A stretch of 64,000 nucleotides of DNA from Sulfurimicrobium lacus (GTDB lineage: Bacteria; Pseudomonadota; Gammaproteobacteria; Burkholderiales; Sulfuricellaceae): assembly GCF_011764585.1 (NCBI RefSeq), contig NZ_AP022853.1:2277501-2341500 (forward strand). The letters are read 5' to 3'. Position 1 is the stretch's first letter. Each line of letters starts with the position of its first letter. Below the pieces are notes generated by a model. It searched no databases, was not told where the DNA came from, and saw only the letters and a program-made list of their open reading frames with translations. Shown here in pieces: positions 1 to 10,424 of this stretch. A program made the position numbers and the translations under genes.

Positions 1-2696
<2,696 letters not shown>

Positions 2697-2760
2697 GGAA
2701 TTTTTGGCGGATGAACGAGTTCAAGGAACTGGAACCATGCGACGCTTGTATCTCCGCGCA

Positions 2761-4326
2761 TCACAACAGTTCCTCCGGCGCCAGCGTGCCGAGCAGGCCG
2801 GCGATCATGCGCCGCCACACGCTCGCCAGCGGTTCGCTGCCATAACGCACCAGCTTGCCGTCCTCGCGGCCGACCCAGACAAGCGCGGCGTTCTTGTTGC
2901 CGAGTTCGGTCAGCTCCACGCGAAACGCTTGTTCGGGCGCAGAGGCCTCCTCGAACAAGGTCGCAAGCTGGGTGCCCAGCACCGTGCTCTCGATCAGTAT
3001 GCCAATCTCGGTATTCGACTGCCGAGAACGCGGATCGAGATTCATCGAGCCGATCAGTACGGATTTTCCATCCACCACTACCGCCTTCACGTGCAGGCTG
3101 GCGCCCGAAGACAGCCCGGGGCGGTATTTGCCGGATTGTCCGACACGAGGCCGCATCTCATGCAGCCCCACGCCACACGCAATCAGCCTGGGTCGATAGC
3201 GCGTATAGCCAGCGTGCGCCACAGGAACATCGGTGGATGCCAGGGAATTGGTCAGCACGCGGACGTGAACTCCCCGCTTGACGAGGCCGCAAAGCAAATC
3301 CACTCCGCGCGCAGATGGGATGAAATAGGGCGAAATCAGGATCGTCTCATGCTGCGCGTTTTCGACAAGCCGACGGATGGCCATGGCAACGGGCCGGCCT
3401 TGTTTGGCAGTACCTACATCAGCCAGCGCAGGCACGTGTGTGTCATATACTGTGGCGGGCGCGGGCACGAGCGGGAACCGGCCGGCGCGCACCAGGGGCC
3501 CGATTCCGCTCGCGCGCAGCGTGCGTGCATATTCCGTGGCGTGGAAACGCTCTGCGTGTGCCGCCATCCGCGACAAGGCCAGTTCCAGTTGTGCAGCGCC
3601 CGGAGGCGTGTCAAGAAATGCGGCAATCGGTATTGCCGATTCACTGTTCCAGTATTCGTCGAAACTGCGCGACATCTCCATCACCACCGGGCCGGCCGCG
3701 AGCACGTCGAGGTCAGCGAAATCGTTGTCCGTGCCCACGTTGAAGTAGGCATCGCCCAGATTGCGCCCACCGATTACCGCGACCGCATTGTCGGCGATCC
3801 ACAGCTTGTTGTGCATGCGCCGGTTGAGACGGGCGCTGTCGCCGAGCAACTCGAACATCCGGGATATGCCCAGCGGACCGCGATAAGTAAAGGGATTGAA
3901 GACACGGACCTGGACATTCGGATGCGCCGCAAGGGCGGCGAGATCGAAATCCCGGCCGACCGCGTATATGTCGTCGATCAGCAGCCGTACCCGCACGCCA
4001 CGCTGTGCCGCGCGTAGGGCCCGGTAAAGCAGCAGCGTGGCGCTCGCATCCTCCGCCACGATGTAATACTGCAGGTCGAGCGTGCGTTCGGATGACTCCG
4101 CCAGCGCCGCCCGGGCAAGAAAGGCCTCCTGCCCCGAAACAAGCAGGTGAAAACCGGACAGCTCGGGAGATGGCCCGATTTGCTCGGAAAAGGCGCGTCC
4201 TAGCGAGGTTTCTTCCGGATGGCCAATTGCAAATGACGGCGGACGCGGGGACGCGGCGCGGTAAGTCGAGCAGCTCATGGAGATCGCCGCCACCACGATC
4301 GCGAGCGTCAGACGCAACATCGCCAT
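2761..4326 (-). CDS. Phospholipase D / cardiolipin synthase-like lipoprotein
   Basis: Phosphatidyl-transfer or phosphodiesterase enzyme of the PLD superfamily, with two catalytic HKD motifs: HNKLWIADNAVAVIGGRN in the first half and HVKAVVVDGKSVLIGSMNLD in the second. Both keep the His, Lys and downstream Asn/Gly residues. From the chosen ATG (MAMLRLTLAI) the protein is 521 residues and begins with a hydrophobic segment ending at a cysteine (AISMSC), compatible with a weak lipobox or an N-terminal anchor. The frame is open upstream to 4443, but that extension is polar and low in hydrophobicity, so I prefer the internal start; no strong ribosome binding site decides it. Length and architecture match cardiolipin synthase family members encoded outside lipid operons. 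No clear functional link to its neighbours. Confidence 0.8.
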   Translation of the reverse strand: MAMLRLTLAIVVAAISMSCSTYRAASPRPPSFAIGHPEETSLGRAFSEQIGPSPELSGFHLLVSGQEAFLARAALAESSERTLDLQYYIVAEDASATLLLYRALRAAQRGVRVRLLIDDIYAVGRDFDLAALAAHPNVQVRVFNPFTYRGPLGISRMFELLGDSARLNRRMHNKLWIADNAVAVIGGRNLGDAYFNVGTDNDFADLDVLAAGPVVMEMSRSFDEYWNSESAIPIAAFLDTPPGAAQLELALSRMAAHAERFHATEYARTLRASGIGPLVRAGRFPLVPAPATVYDTHVPALADVGTAKQGRPVAMAIRRLVENAQHETILISPYFIPSARGVDLLCGLVKRGVHVRVLTNSLASTDVPVAHAGYTRYRPRLIACGVGLHEMRPRVGQSGKYRPGLSSGASLHVKAVVVDGKSVLIGSMNLDPRSRQSNTEIGILIESTVLGTQLATLFEEASAPEQAFRVELTELGNKNAALVWVGREDGKLVRYGSEPLASVWRRMIAGLLGTLAPEELL

Positions 4327-4459
4327 GCGGCTTGACCAAGCGACGGAAGCCATAAGCCAATTGAGGCAGTTTGGGCGCCTGCTGCGGCCGGAACACCCAG
4401 CAGCGCGCGGCAAACCAGCTTGGGTTTCATGTTTTGAACCCATGTCTCAGGCCGCCGCC

Positions 4460-5335
4460 TCAGCGCGCCACTGGCACGAGCAGCACCGGCGCGTTGGCGT
4501 GCCGCGCAACCTCATGGCTGACACTGCCCAGGAACAGTTCGGGCACGAACCCCCGGCCCTGGCTGCCCATCACCACCAGATGGACGCCGCGCGCTTTCGC
4601 AACATTTACGATCTCCAAAAATGGCTTGCCGGCGCGCAGCTCGATGTCCACATCGGCTACCCCCTTGGCCACCAGCCGCGCCTTGAGTTCCTCCAGACGG
4701 CCATGGTCGATGGCATCGAATTCCGTCAGACGCTGGGCGAGATGGGGCGCGAGGCGCGCGGAGTCCTGCACGTGCATCAGGGTAATGCGGCGGGTGCCGG
4801 CGGCTGCCATGTTCTCGACCACGGTGAAAGCCAAGTCGGCGTTTTCGGAAAAGTCCGTGGGGAACAGGACGTGGGCGGCGAGGTCGCAGCCGGCGGGCAG
4901 CACGCACACCTCACCGGTGTCCTTGTTACGCTCCAGACGCATGACCAGGATGGGCTGCCCAGCGCCATGCAGCACCTCGCTGGCCACGCCCCCCAGCAGG
5001 GCCTCGCCGAGCATGGAGTGGCCGTGGGAACCCACCACGACCAGGCCGTAATCCTCCTCGCGGGCGATGCGGTTGACCTCGCTCTTGGCGAAGCCGGGCA
5101 CGATGCGGGTTTCCACCTCGAAGCCCTGCCCTTCCAGCCTGGCTTTCTGCCGTGCCAGGTAATCGTCAAGTACGGAGGTGGTGTAGGACAGGGCTATCGA
5201 GGTGGCCTGCTGCATGTCCAGGCATTGCAGCAGCAGGGCGTGGCTGGCACCGAGAACGCGCAACCCGGCGAGACAGCCCACCACCGCGTCGGAGGCGGGC
5301 GAGAGATCGGTGGCGACGATAAAGCGTTCGAACAT
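4460..5335 (-). CDS. Universal stress protein, tandem UspA domains
   Basis: A 291-residue cytoplasmic protein of two UspA domains. The first starts MFERFIVATDLSPASD and ends with VVVGSHGHSMLGEALLGGVASEVL, a nucleotide-binding G-x-x-G-x9-G type motif; the second starts VLFPTDFSENADLAF and ends VVMGSQGRGFVPELFLGSVSHEVARHANAPVLLV with the same motif. This is typical of ATP-binding tandem Usp proteins induced in stress or stasis. The start is set by an AAGGAG sequence eight bases before the ATG at 5335; an upstream in-frame start at 5383 has no such site. It stands alone between a phospholipase D-like gene and the sulfur-transport cluster. Confidence 0.9.
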   Translation of the reverse strand: MFERFIVATDLSPASDAVVGCLAGLRVLGASHALLLQCLDMQQATSIALSYTTSVLDDYLARQKARLEGQGFEVETRIVPGFAKSEVNRIAREEDYGLVVVGSHGHSMLGEALLGGVASEVLHGAGQPILVMRLERNKDTGEVCVLPAGCDLAAHVLFPTDFSENADLAFTVVENMAAAGTRRITLMHVQDSARLAPHLAQRLTEFDAIDHGRLEELKARLVAKGVADVDIELRAGKPFLEIVNVAKARGVHLVVMGSQGRGFVPELFLGSVSHEVARHANAPVLLVPVAR

Positions 5336-5471
5336 GGTGTTCTCCTTGTGATAAATGGCCTGGTTCAGGACAAAAGGACGCATTGCTGCTTACGGTGGCC
5401 GGCGCCAAGCGGCGCATGCCGAACCAACGCATGCCGCTGGTTCCCGATCAGAATACTGGCGGCCGACAGGC

Positions 5472-6683
5472 TCATTCGACCTTTCCTTTCAGCATCAGCG
5501 CCAGCCCGGTGCCGGTGACCAGCGCGGCGCCCACGGTCCAGGCCAGTACCGCGATCAGACCGGTGCGGTAATACCAGGTGGAAAGACTGGCGGCGATAAA
5601 GCCGATCTCGCTGGCGCCAAAGACGATGGTGAGCCAGAACTGCAGCAGTGTCATGTGGCGCTGGGAGCGCGTGGTAATGGTAAAACTCACCGCTTCCAGC
5701 CGCTCCATCACCGCATCGTATATGTCCTCGACCCCGAGCAGCCGCTCACCATCCGCAGTAACGGCATCGCTGAAGCGGGTGGCATTGGTGATTGCGCCGT
5801 AGTATTCCTCCAGGCCGTCGATCACTTCCTGCTTGAGTGTGATGAGCTCCTCGACTGACTTCGGCATGTGGCGCGACAGCCGGTCATAGAGGTGTTGCAG
5901 CACCGCGTGTTCCAGCAGCAGTAGTTCCAGCGTAACGAGAAAAGGCAGGGCGCTCTTCGGCGGCAGGCCCGCAGGTGGCACATCCCCGGCAGCGCCTTCC
6001 TGGTCATGCAGATCAAGCCCGCTACGGCGCGAGAGCAAGGTCATGCCGCCTTGTCTTGCACAGTAGTCACGGGACAGTTCCTCCGCCACAACTCCGGGCT
6101 TCAACGCCCGCTGTGATCGGTCGAGCAACAGCAGGCGCACGAGGTCCGGCCCATTCTGATCGATGAAGGCGGCCAGTGGCTGTTGCCGCAAACGCAGCAA
6201 GATCAGCGGGAGATACAACCCCGACCAGGTGACCTTGCCGGTGATTTCGTGATTGACCGAGCCAAGAAACCGCCACAGACGCACGATCAGTCCGTCTTCA
6301 GCTTCCGAGTCGAGCCACGCTATCCAGCGTGCGGCGTCGAAAGACTGGGATGGCGCAGGCAGCCAAACCTCCCACAGTGCCACGCCCGACTTGTGGCTGA
6401 GCAGATAGACGTCGGCATGTGCGGGAGCTTCATCCGCGAGCCCTTCCAGCACGATACGGCCCAACGGCCAGCGGGTGATGCGCCGCGTCTCCAGAAAAGC
6501 CGCGCCCAGCAGCCGCCGCTCGAACTCGGCCAGTCCTTCCAGGTAGACACGCGCGTCATCGGCCGGAATGGGCACCACGCCGGGATGCGACCCGGTGAAG
6601 CCCTTGAATGCGCCTTTCAGGCGGACAGAGAACAGCAGGATGAAGGCCGGATCGACGAGGAGCGCTTTCCGCTCTGCGTTCAT
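5472..6683 (-). CDS. Hypothetical membrane-anchored protein, 403 aa
   Basis: I do not recognise a family. The first 330 residues are mostly soluble; the C-terminus holds two hydrophobic helices (about LLQFWLTIVFGASEIGFIAASL and LIAVLAWTVGAALVTGTGLALML), with a helical, coiled-coil-like stretch before them (residues about 270-330). This arrangement resembles proteins with a cytoplasmic sensor-like domain hung from a C-terminal hairpin. The start ATG overlaps the stop of the YedE-type transporter gene by 4 bp, so it is the last member of the YeeE-YedE operon and probably serves the same transport process. A link to sulfur compound transport rests on position only. Confidence 0.7.
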   Translation of the reverse strand: MNAERKALLVDPAFILLFSVRLKGAFKGFTGSHPGVVPIPADDARVYLEGLAEFERRLLGAAFLETRRITRWPLGRIVLEGLADEAPAHADVYLLSHKSGVALWEVWLPAPSQSFDAARWIAWLDSEAEDGLIVRLWRFLGSVNHEITGKVTWSGLYLPLILLRLRQQPLAAFIDQNGPDLVRLLLLDRSQRALKPGVVAEELSRDYCARQGGMTLLSRRSGLDLHDQEGAAGDVPPAGLPPKSALPFLVTLELLLLEHAVLQHLYDRLSRHMPKSVEELITLKQEVIDGLEEYYGAITNATRFSDAVTADGERLLGVEDIYDAVMERLEAVSFTITTRSQRHMTLLQFWLTIVFGASEIGFIAASLSTWYYRTGLIAVLAWTVGAALVTGTGLALMLKGKVE

Positions 6684-7273
6684 TCCGACAGCTCCCCGGC
6701 GCTGATCGCGCCGCCATCGCGGTTTTCAAACCAGGCGCCCAAACGGAAGCCTGCGAACGCCAGCCCGGCCAGCGACAACAGGATCAGCCAGGTCGGCAAC
6801 CCCGTCAGCGCGGCAAGCGTCTGGCCCTTGGGGCCTTGCGCAGCCATGTATATCCCCTGCAGCGCCTTGAAGTTTGCGGCAAACAGGGTCGTGCCGATCA
6901 GCATGCCCAGCATGAAGACCAGGGCATCGACCCGCCCGGTAAACAAACCGACCACGGAAGTGCCGGGACAGTAGCCGCCGATGGCCATGCCCGCGCCCAG
7001 CAGGGCACCACCGATGGCCATGGCCCAGAAAAATGTAGTTTGAATCTTCAGTGCATCGAAGCGCAACCAGCCGATGACGTCGAATAGCCACAGGCCAGCC
7101 GCGGCGACGACGATGGCGGTGAACATGACCTTGAACACACTCCAGTCGCGCAGCGTGAATTGCGCAGTCAGTTTGCGCGGGCTGCCGAGGCCGGAAACCT
7201 CGAGAAAATAGCCAAAAAAGAATCCGGCCACGAGCACGGCCAGCATGCCGCTGCTTTCGAGGGGGAAGTTCAT
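6680..7273 (-). CDS. YeeE/YedE family sulfur-type transporter, second half
   Basis: A 197-residue integral membrane protein with about five hydrophobic segments and the family signature GGYCPGTSVVGLFTGRVDAL, which supplies the conserved cysteine thought to relay sulfur compounds. Together with the gene just upstream it forms the two-gene version of YeeE/YedE, a family that includes thiosulfate importers. The start is the second of two nearby ATGs: GGAGG lies eight bases upstream, and this ATG gives a 4-bp ATGA overlap with the upstream stop. It also overlaps the following 403-aa gene by 4 bp. Substrate is inferred from family and from the sulfur-related neighbourhood. Confidence 0.85.
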   Translation of the reverse strand: MNFPLESSGMLAVLVAGFFFGYFLEVSGLGSPRKLTAQFTLRDWSVFKVMFTAIVVAAAGLWLFDVIGWLRFDALKIQTTFFWAMAIGGALLGAGMAIGGYCPGTSVVGLFTGRVDALVFMLGMLIGTTLFAANFKALQGIYMAAQGPKGQTLAALTGLPTWLILLSLAGLAFAGFRLGAWFENRDGGAISAGELSE

Positions 7274-7788
7274 TGCCATATCCTCCGTGTCAGCGCCGAC
7301 AGAAAGAGACCAGCAGAAAAAAAAGCAATCAGAAAGACAAACGCAGCCACCGCCAGCGTTGCGCCGCCTGACAATCCCAATCCGCTGGTGCATCCGCGTG
7401 CGAGCGGTGCGCCAAAGCCGGTGAGCACGCCGCCGCCCAGAGCCAATGCCAATCGGGCTGGCACGCCGGTACGCGGCCCGCGTTCGATCTTCCACTGGAA
7501 GCGCCTTGCAGTGAGGCTGCCTACCAGCGCACCGAGCGCCACGCCAATAATTTCCCAACTGATCCATTCATTGAGCGGATGGCCTTTGCCGAGATAGGGC
7601 TTGAAATAAGCGTTGACCTCTGCCCACACCGGATTGGCTATGTCGCTCAGCCATACCACCGTGCGTGTGAAAAAACCGTTCGCGCCCAGACCGTGGCCGG
7701 TGAACAGAAACATGGCCATCAGCGCCAGCCCCAGCCCGATGCCGGCGGCCAGCGGCGGCCAAAAGTTTTGTGCTTGCCTGTCGTCCAT
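7270..7788 (-). CDS. YeeE/YedE family sulfur-type transporter, first half
   Basis: A 172-residue integral membrane protein. The diagnostic block is GFGAPLARGCTSGLGLSGGA near residues 122-141, with the conserved cysteine of the YeeE family. Hydrophobic segments occur near the start (LAAGIGLGLALMAMFLFTG), mid-protein (WEIIGVALGALVGSL) and at the end. It is followed by the second half-transporter with a 4-bp overlap and preceded, 12 bp away, by the FmdE-domain gene. Likely role is uptake of a reduced sulfur compound such as thiosulfate; this is inferred from the family and not shown by the sequence alone. Confidence 0.85.
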   Translation of the reverse strand: MDDRQAQNFWPPLAAGIGLGLALMAMFLFTGHGLGANGFFTRTVVWLSDIANPVWAEVNAYFKPYLGKGHPLNEWISWEIIGVALGALVGSLTARRFQWKIERGPRTGVPARLALALGGGVLTGFGAPLARGCTSGLGLSGGATLAVAAFVFLIAFFSAGLFLSALTRRIWQ

Positions 7789-7800
7789 GCTCAGCTCCTG

Positions 7801-8514
7801 TCAATGTGCCTCCGGCACGTTCTTGTAATCGTTGTCGCGGCGCTGGCCCATATCCTTGCAGGGTGGCTCCGGCCAGACGTAATCGGGATTGTCGGTCACA
7901 TCCACCGATTCGATGGCGGGCCTGCTCACCAGCTTCTTCGCATAGGCCCATTGCACGTCCTGGAACAGGTCGATGTCGGACGGCTCGAACTTGCCCGATT
8001 CAATCTTCTTCATCTGGGTGCGCACGTCCTTGGGATAGGTGGCGGCGTTGATGACTACGCGCACGGTCTTGCCGGAGGAGACGCGCTTCACCACGAAGTC
8101 ACTTTCCTTCAGCTTAGGGTCGATCAAGTGCGAGCCGAAGCGGGTGCGCGCGCCGGTGAGGTAGGACGCCACGTCGCCGCCACAAGCAGAGTTGTTGGAG
8201 GCGATCATCAGGTCGGTGCGGTCGATGACGCCATCCGGGAACAGCCGGTCGAAAGCCACACGCAAGGCCGTTGCGCCCTCCACCAGGCCGCCGCAGAAGT
8301 GGCCGTGGAACTTGATCAGGTCCTTGATGGTGATGATCTTGGGTTCGCTGGCGTAGCGGCCGTACTTGTTGACCGTATCACGCACTTTGAAAACCGGCGC
8401 GTGCGGCGCATCAGCCAGCCATTGTGGGAAATACCAGTCAGGAGCACTGTCAGCGGGCGGCACGGCCCAAACCGGGGCGGCGAGGAAAAGCAGGAAAGCG
8501 AACAGTGTTTTCAT
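7801..8514 (-). CDS. Secreted FmdE-domain protein
   Basis: A 237-residue protein with a clear Sec signal peptide (MKTLFAFLLFLAAPVWA) followed by a domain resembling subunit E of formylmethanofuran dehydrogenase. The motif LIKFHGHFCGGLVEGATALR, starting near residue 66, has the FHGH and CGG elements that bind metal in that family; a second cysteine sits in ASNNSACGGDVASYL and a third near the C-terminus in WPEPPCKDMG. An exported FmdE domain cannot belong to methanofuran chemistry here, so it may bind a metal or thiol in the periplasm. It lies 12 bp upstream of the YeeE pair and downstream of the ferredoxin-flavin reductase gene, so it is probably part of the same operon. Confidence 0.75.
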   Translation of the reverse strand: MKTLFAFLLFLAAPVWAVPPADSAPDWYFPQWLADAPHAPVFKVRDTVNKYGRYASEPKIITIKDLIKFHGHFCGGLVEGATALRVAFDRLFPDGVIDRTDLMIASNNSACGGDVASYLTGARTRFGSHLIDPKLKESDFVVKRVSSGKTVRVVINAATYPKDVRTQMKKIESGKFEPSDIDLFQDVQWAYAKKLVSRPAIESVDVTDNPDYVWPEPPCKDMGQRRDNDYKNVPEAH

Positions 8515-8535
8515 GGAGGCACCTCAGTGTCAGGG

Positions 8536-9624
8536 TTATTCGAGTCCGAAGGAATCGATCACGACATGTTCCGCAGTAATACCCACCTCCTGCAACGCAT
8601 CGACAACAAACGGAATCATGCCCGGCGGCCCGGCGACATAGGCATCGTGGCCGGCGAGGGGCAAAGGGCTCTGGCGCAAGGCATCTGCGACATTACCCTC
8701 CACCACCATCACCACGTGTGGGATCCGGAAAGCATCGAGGCCGCGCTCGGCGGCGAGCATGATATGCAGGTTCGGGTGTTGGTGAGCCCAGGCGACGATC
8801 AAGCCCACGGCATAGCAATCATTCATATCCCGCATCCCCCAGAACAACTGCATTTCGCGCTGCGGCATGAGCTTGAGCTGCTGCTCGATCAGCGCCTTGA
8901 CCGGTGCGAAGCCAGTGCCGCCTGCAACGAACAGCAGCGGCCGGTCGAGCGGCGAGCGCATGGTGAAGTGTCCCAGCGGGCCACGTACCTGCACGAGGTC
9001 GCCTTCCTTCATGCGCTTGAATGCCCAGTCGGAGAGGCGGCCGCCTTCTACCTGGTGAATGTGGAGCTCAATGCTGCCGTCGTCGCGCGGGGTGTTGGCA
9101 ATGGAATAGGCGCGCGAAAGATAGGGGCTGCCGGGAATCCAGACTTCCACATACTGCCCAGGCGCGAACTCGCAGAAGCACTCGCCGCTTGTAACCGGCG
9201 CCAGCCGAACTACCAGGATGTCGGGTGTCTGGCGGTAGATGTGATCAACCCGGAGTTCGACCATGCGGTCGGGATGGGGCATCTGCGACGACCAGGCAAG
9301 CTGGTCATGGCGTGCGATCAGGTCGTCCTCGATGGCGTGGCGCACCTCGGGTTTTGCTTCGAGCGCGAACACCGTTGAGAGTGGCGGAAAGCGGATCGCG
9401 TGCGTCGGGCAGGTATTGGCGCAGGTGGTGCAGCCGACCATGCAGTTGAGCGGGTCGACCACCACGCTTTTCTTGCGCTCATAATCGAAGCGGTAAACCA
9501 GGCGGCTGCAACCGGTGACGCAGGTGCCGCAACCGATGCAGGCGTCCTCGATCACCGTCGGATTCCAGTTGATCTCTTCGCGCGGCACACCGTGCCAGGG
9601 TTTCATGAATTTTGGATCGGGCAC
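8536..9624 (-). CDS. Ferredoxin-FAD/NAD(P) oxidoreductase fusion
   Basis: A 362-residue cytoplasmic electron-transfer protein. The N-terminus carries a 2[4Fe-4S] ferredoxin with eight cysteines (CIGCGTCVTGC at 29-39 and CMVGCTTCANTC at 61-72). The rest is a ferredoxin-NADP reductase fold: flavin motif SRAYSIAN, nucleotide-binding GGTGFAPVKALIEQQ, and AGPPGMIPFVVDAL near the end, finishing on an aromatic-containing FGLE tail. It probably moves electrons between a pyridine nucleotide and an iron-sulfur partner. Translation starts on GTG at 9624. The first 47 residues are repeated almost exactly in a small truncated copy 789 bp upstream. Its partner is unknown; genes for YeeE transport and an FmdE protein follow. 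Confidence 0.85.
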   Translation of the reverse strand: MPDPKFMKPWHGVPREEINWNPTVIEDACIGCGTCVTGCSRLVYRFDYERKKSVVVDPLNCMVGCTTCANTCPTHAIRFPPLSTVFALEAKPEVRHAIEDDLIARHDQLAWSSQMPHPDRMVELRVDHIYRQTPDILVVRLAPVTSGECFCEFAPGQYVEVWIPGSPYLSRAYSIANTPRDDGSIELHIHQVEGGRLSDWAFKRMKEGDLVQVRGPLGHFTMRSPLDRPLLFVAGGTGFAPVKALIEQQLKLMPQREMQLFWGMRDMNDCYAVGLIVAWAHQHPNLHIMLAAERGLDAFRIPHVVMVVEGNVADALRQSPLPLAGHDAYVAGPPGMIPFVVDALQEVGITAEHVVIDSFGLE

Positions 9625-9635
9625 ACTGTTCTCCT
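9484..9635. repeat. Direct repeat, copy A (pair with 10273-10424)
   Basis: The segment covering the start of the full ferredoxin-reductase gene and its upstream site recurs 789 bp away at 10273-10424 in the same orientation, with scattered, mostly third-position differences. The constant 789-bp offset through the whole segment shows no indels between the copies. This marks a local duplication that includes a ribosome binding site and the first 47 codons. Confidence 0.85.
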
Positions 9636-9660
9636 TGATGGCGTCAATTCTTTATCAACT

Positions 9661-10173
9661 TCATATGGCCGGTGCGAACATCCGCCTGTTTATTTCATCC
9701 CGCTGTTCTTTGGTGGGTAGCGGCGACGCCTCGATGGCCCGCGCGGCGTGCAGGTCGGCGCGGCCGAATTCGTCGATAACCAGCCAGCTGTAGGTTTCAT
9801 TCATGACCTGTTGTGGTCTGTCGTCTTCCATGCGCACATACCAGTCGGCCAAGCGCAGGGTTTGCCCGGCGAATTCGCTGGTGATCGCTCGGCCTTCGAT
9901 CAGGTCGACATAGCAATCGTGCAGTATGGGTAGCACGTCCGTGTTGGTCAGGAAAAATTGGTAATTCTTGTGGTGCGGGTGAAGACCTGCCCGTCGACGC
10001 CCGTATTCGCCTTGCAGGGCTTCCACCTGGGTCAGCATCTCATCCACGGCCTCCTGCCCCGATTCAGCGCCCAGCTCGTCCCGTTGCAGATGCAGGCGCT
10101 CGCGCAACAGACCGAGTACTTCCAGCGCGCCATTGATGCGATTGATCTCCTGTTGCAGATCACGTTCTAACAT
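9661..10173 (-). CDS. Hypothetical soluble protein, 170 aa
   Basis: I do not recognise this family. The first 60 residues are strongly helical and coiled-coil-like (MLERDLQQEINRINGALEVL onward); the middle has HPHHKNYQFFLTNTDVLPIL, rich in His and aromatic residues, and there is no signal peptide or membrane segment. CAGGAGG eight bases or so upstream of the ATG at 10173 fixes the start; the frame is open further upstream but without a site. It sits between the truncated ferredoxin copy and the full ferredoxin-flavin reductase, 36 bp from the latter, so it is likely co-transcribed and may be an accessory or regulatory partner of that enzyme. Confidence 0.7.
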   Translation of the reverse strand: MLERDLQQEINRINGALEVLGLLRERLHLQRDELGAESGQEAVDEMLTQVEALQGEYGRRRAGLHPHHKNYQFFLTNTDVLPILHDCYVDLIEGRAITSEFAGQTLRLADWYVRMEDDRPQQVMNETYSWLVIDEFGRADLHAARAIEASPLPTKEQRDEINRRMFAPAI

Positions 10174-10248
10174 GATTTGAACCTCCTGAGTGGTGAAGCC
10201 GTCCTCTGGCGCCTGGGCCATTGTAGACGCCTACATGTGGGTGGACAG

Positions 10249-10413
10249 CTACAGCGCGATGTCCGGCTCGAAATCGAAGCGATAGACCAGACGGCTGCAA
10301 CCGGTGACGCAGGTGCCGCAACCGATGCAGGCGTCCTCGATCACCGTCGGATTCCAATTGATCTCTTCGCGCGGCACACCGTGCCAGGGTTTCATAAATT
10401 TCGGATCAGGCAT
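10249..10413 (-). pseudogene. Truncated duplicate of the ferredoxin-reductase N-terminus
   Basis: A 54-codon reading frame whose first 47 residues (MPDPKFMKPW to LVYRFD) match the beginning of the ferredoxin-flavin reductase at 8536-9624, then diverge and stop. It retains only the first cysteine cluster CIGCGTCVTGC and lacks the second cluster and the whole flavin domain. It starts with ATG where the full gene uses GTG, has an AAGGAG site upstream and overlaps the end of the RND gene by 8 bp, so it may still be translated. The repeat extends on both sides of the coding segment (about 10273-10424 against 9484-9635). I read it as the remnant of a tandem duplication, though a small one-cluster protein cannot be excluded. 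Confidence 0.75.
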
Positions 10414-10424
10414 GTTGTTCTCCT
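10273..10424. repeat. Direct repeat, copy B (pair with 9484-9635)
   Basis: Second copy of the segment described at 9484-9635. It contains the start of the truncated ferredoxin reading frame; homology ends abruptly at about 10273, just inside the coding part, and the sequence beyond is unrelated to the full gene. Confidence 0.85.

Noticed and set aside
7579-9378. 599-codon open frame on the plus strand
   Set aside because: It is antisense to four well-recognised minus-strand genes, has no family match, and its composition (many His, Gln, Arg, Gly) is what high-GC antisense frames give.
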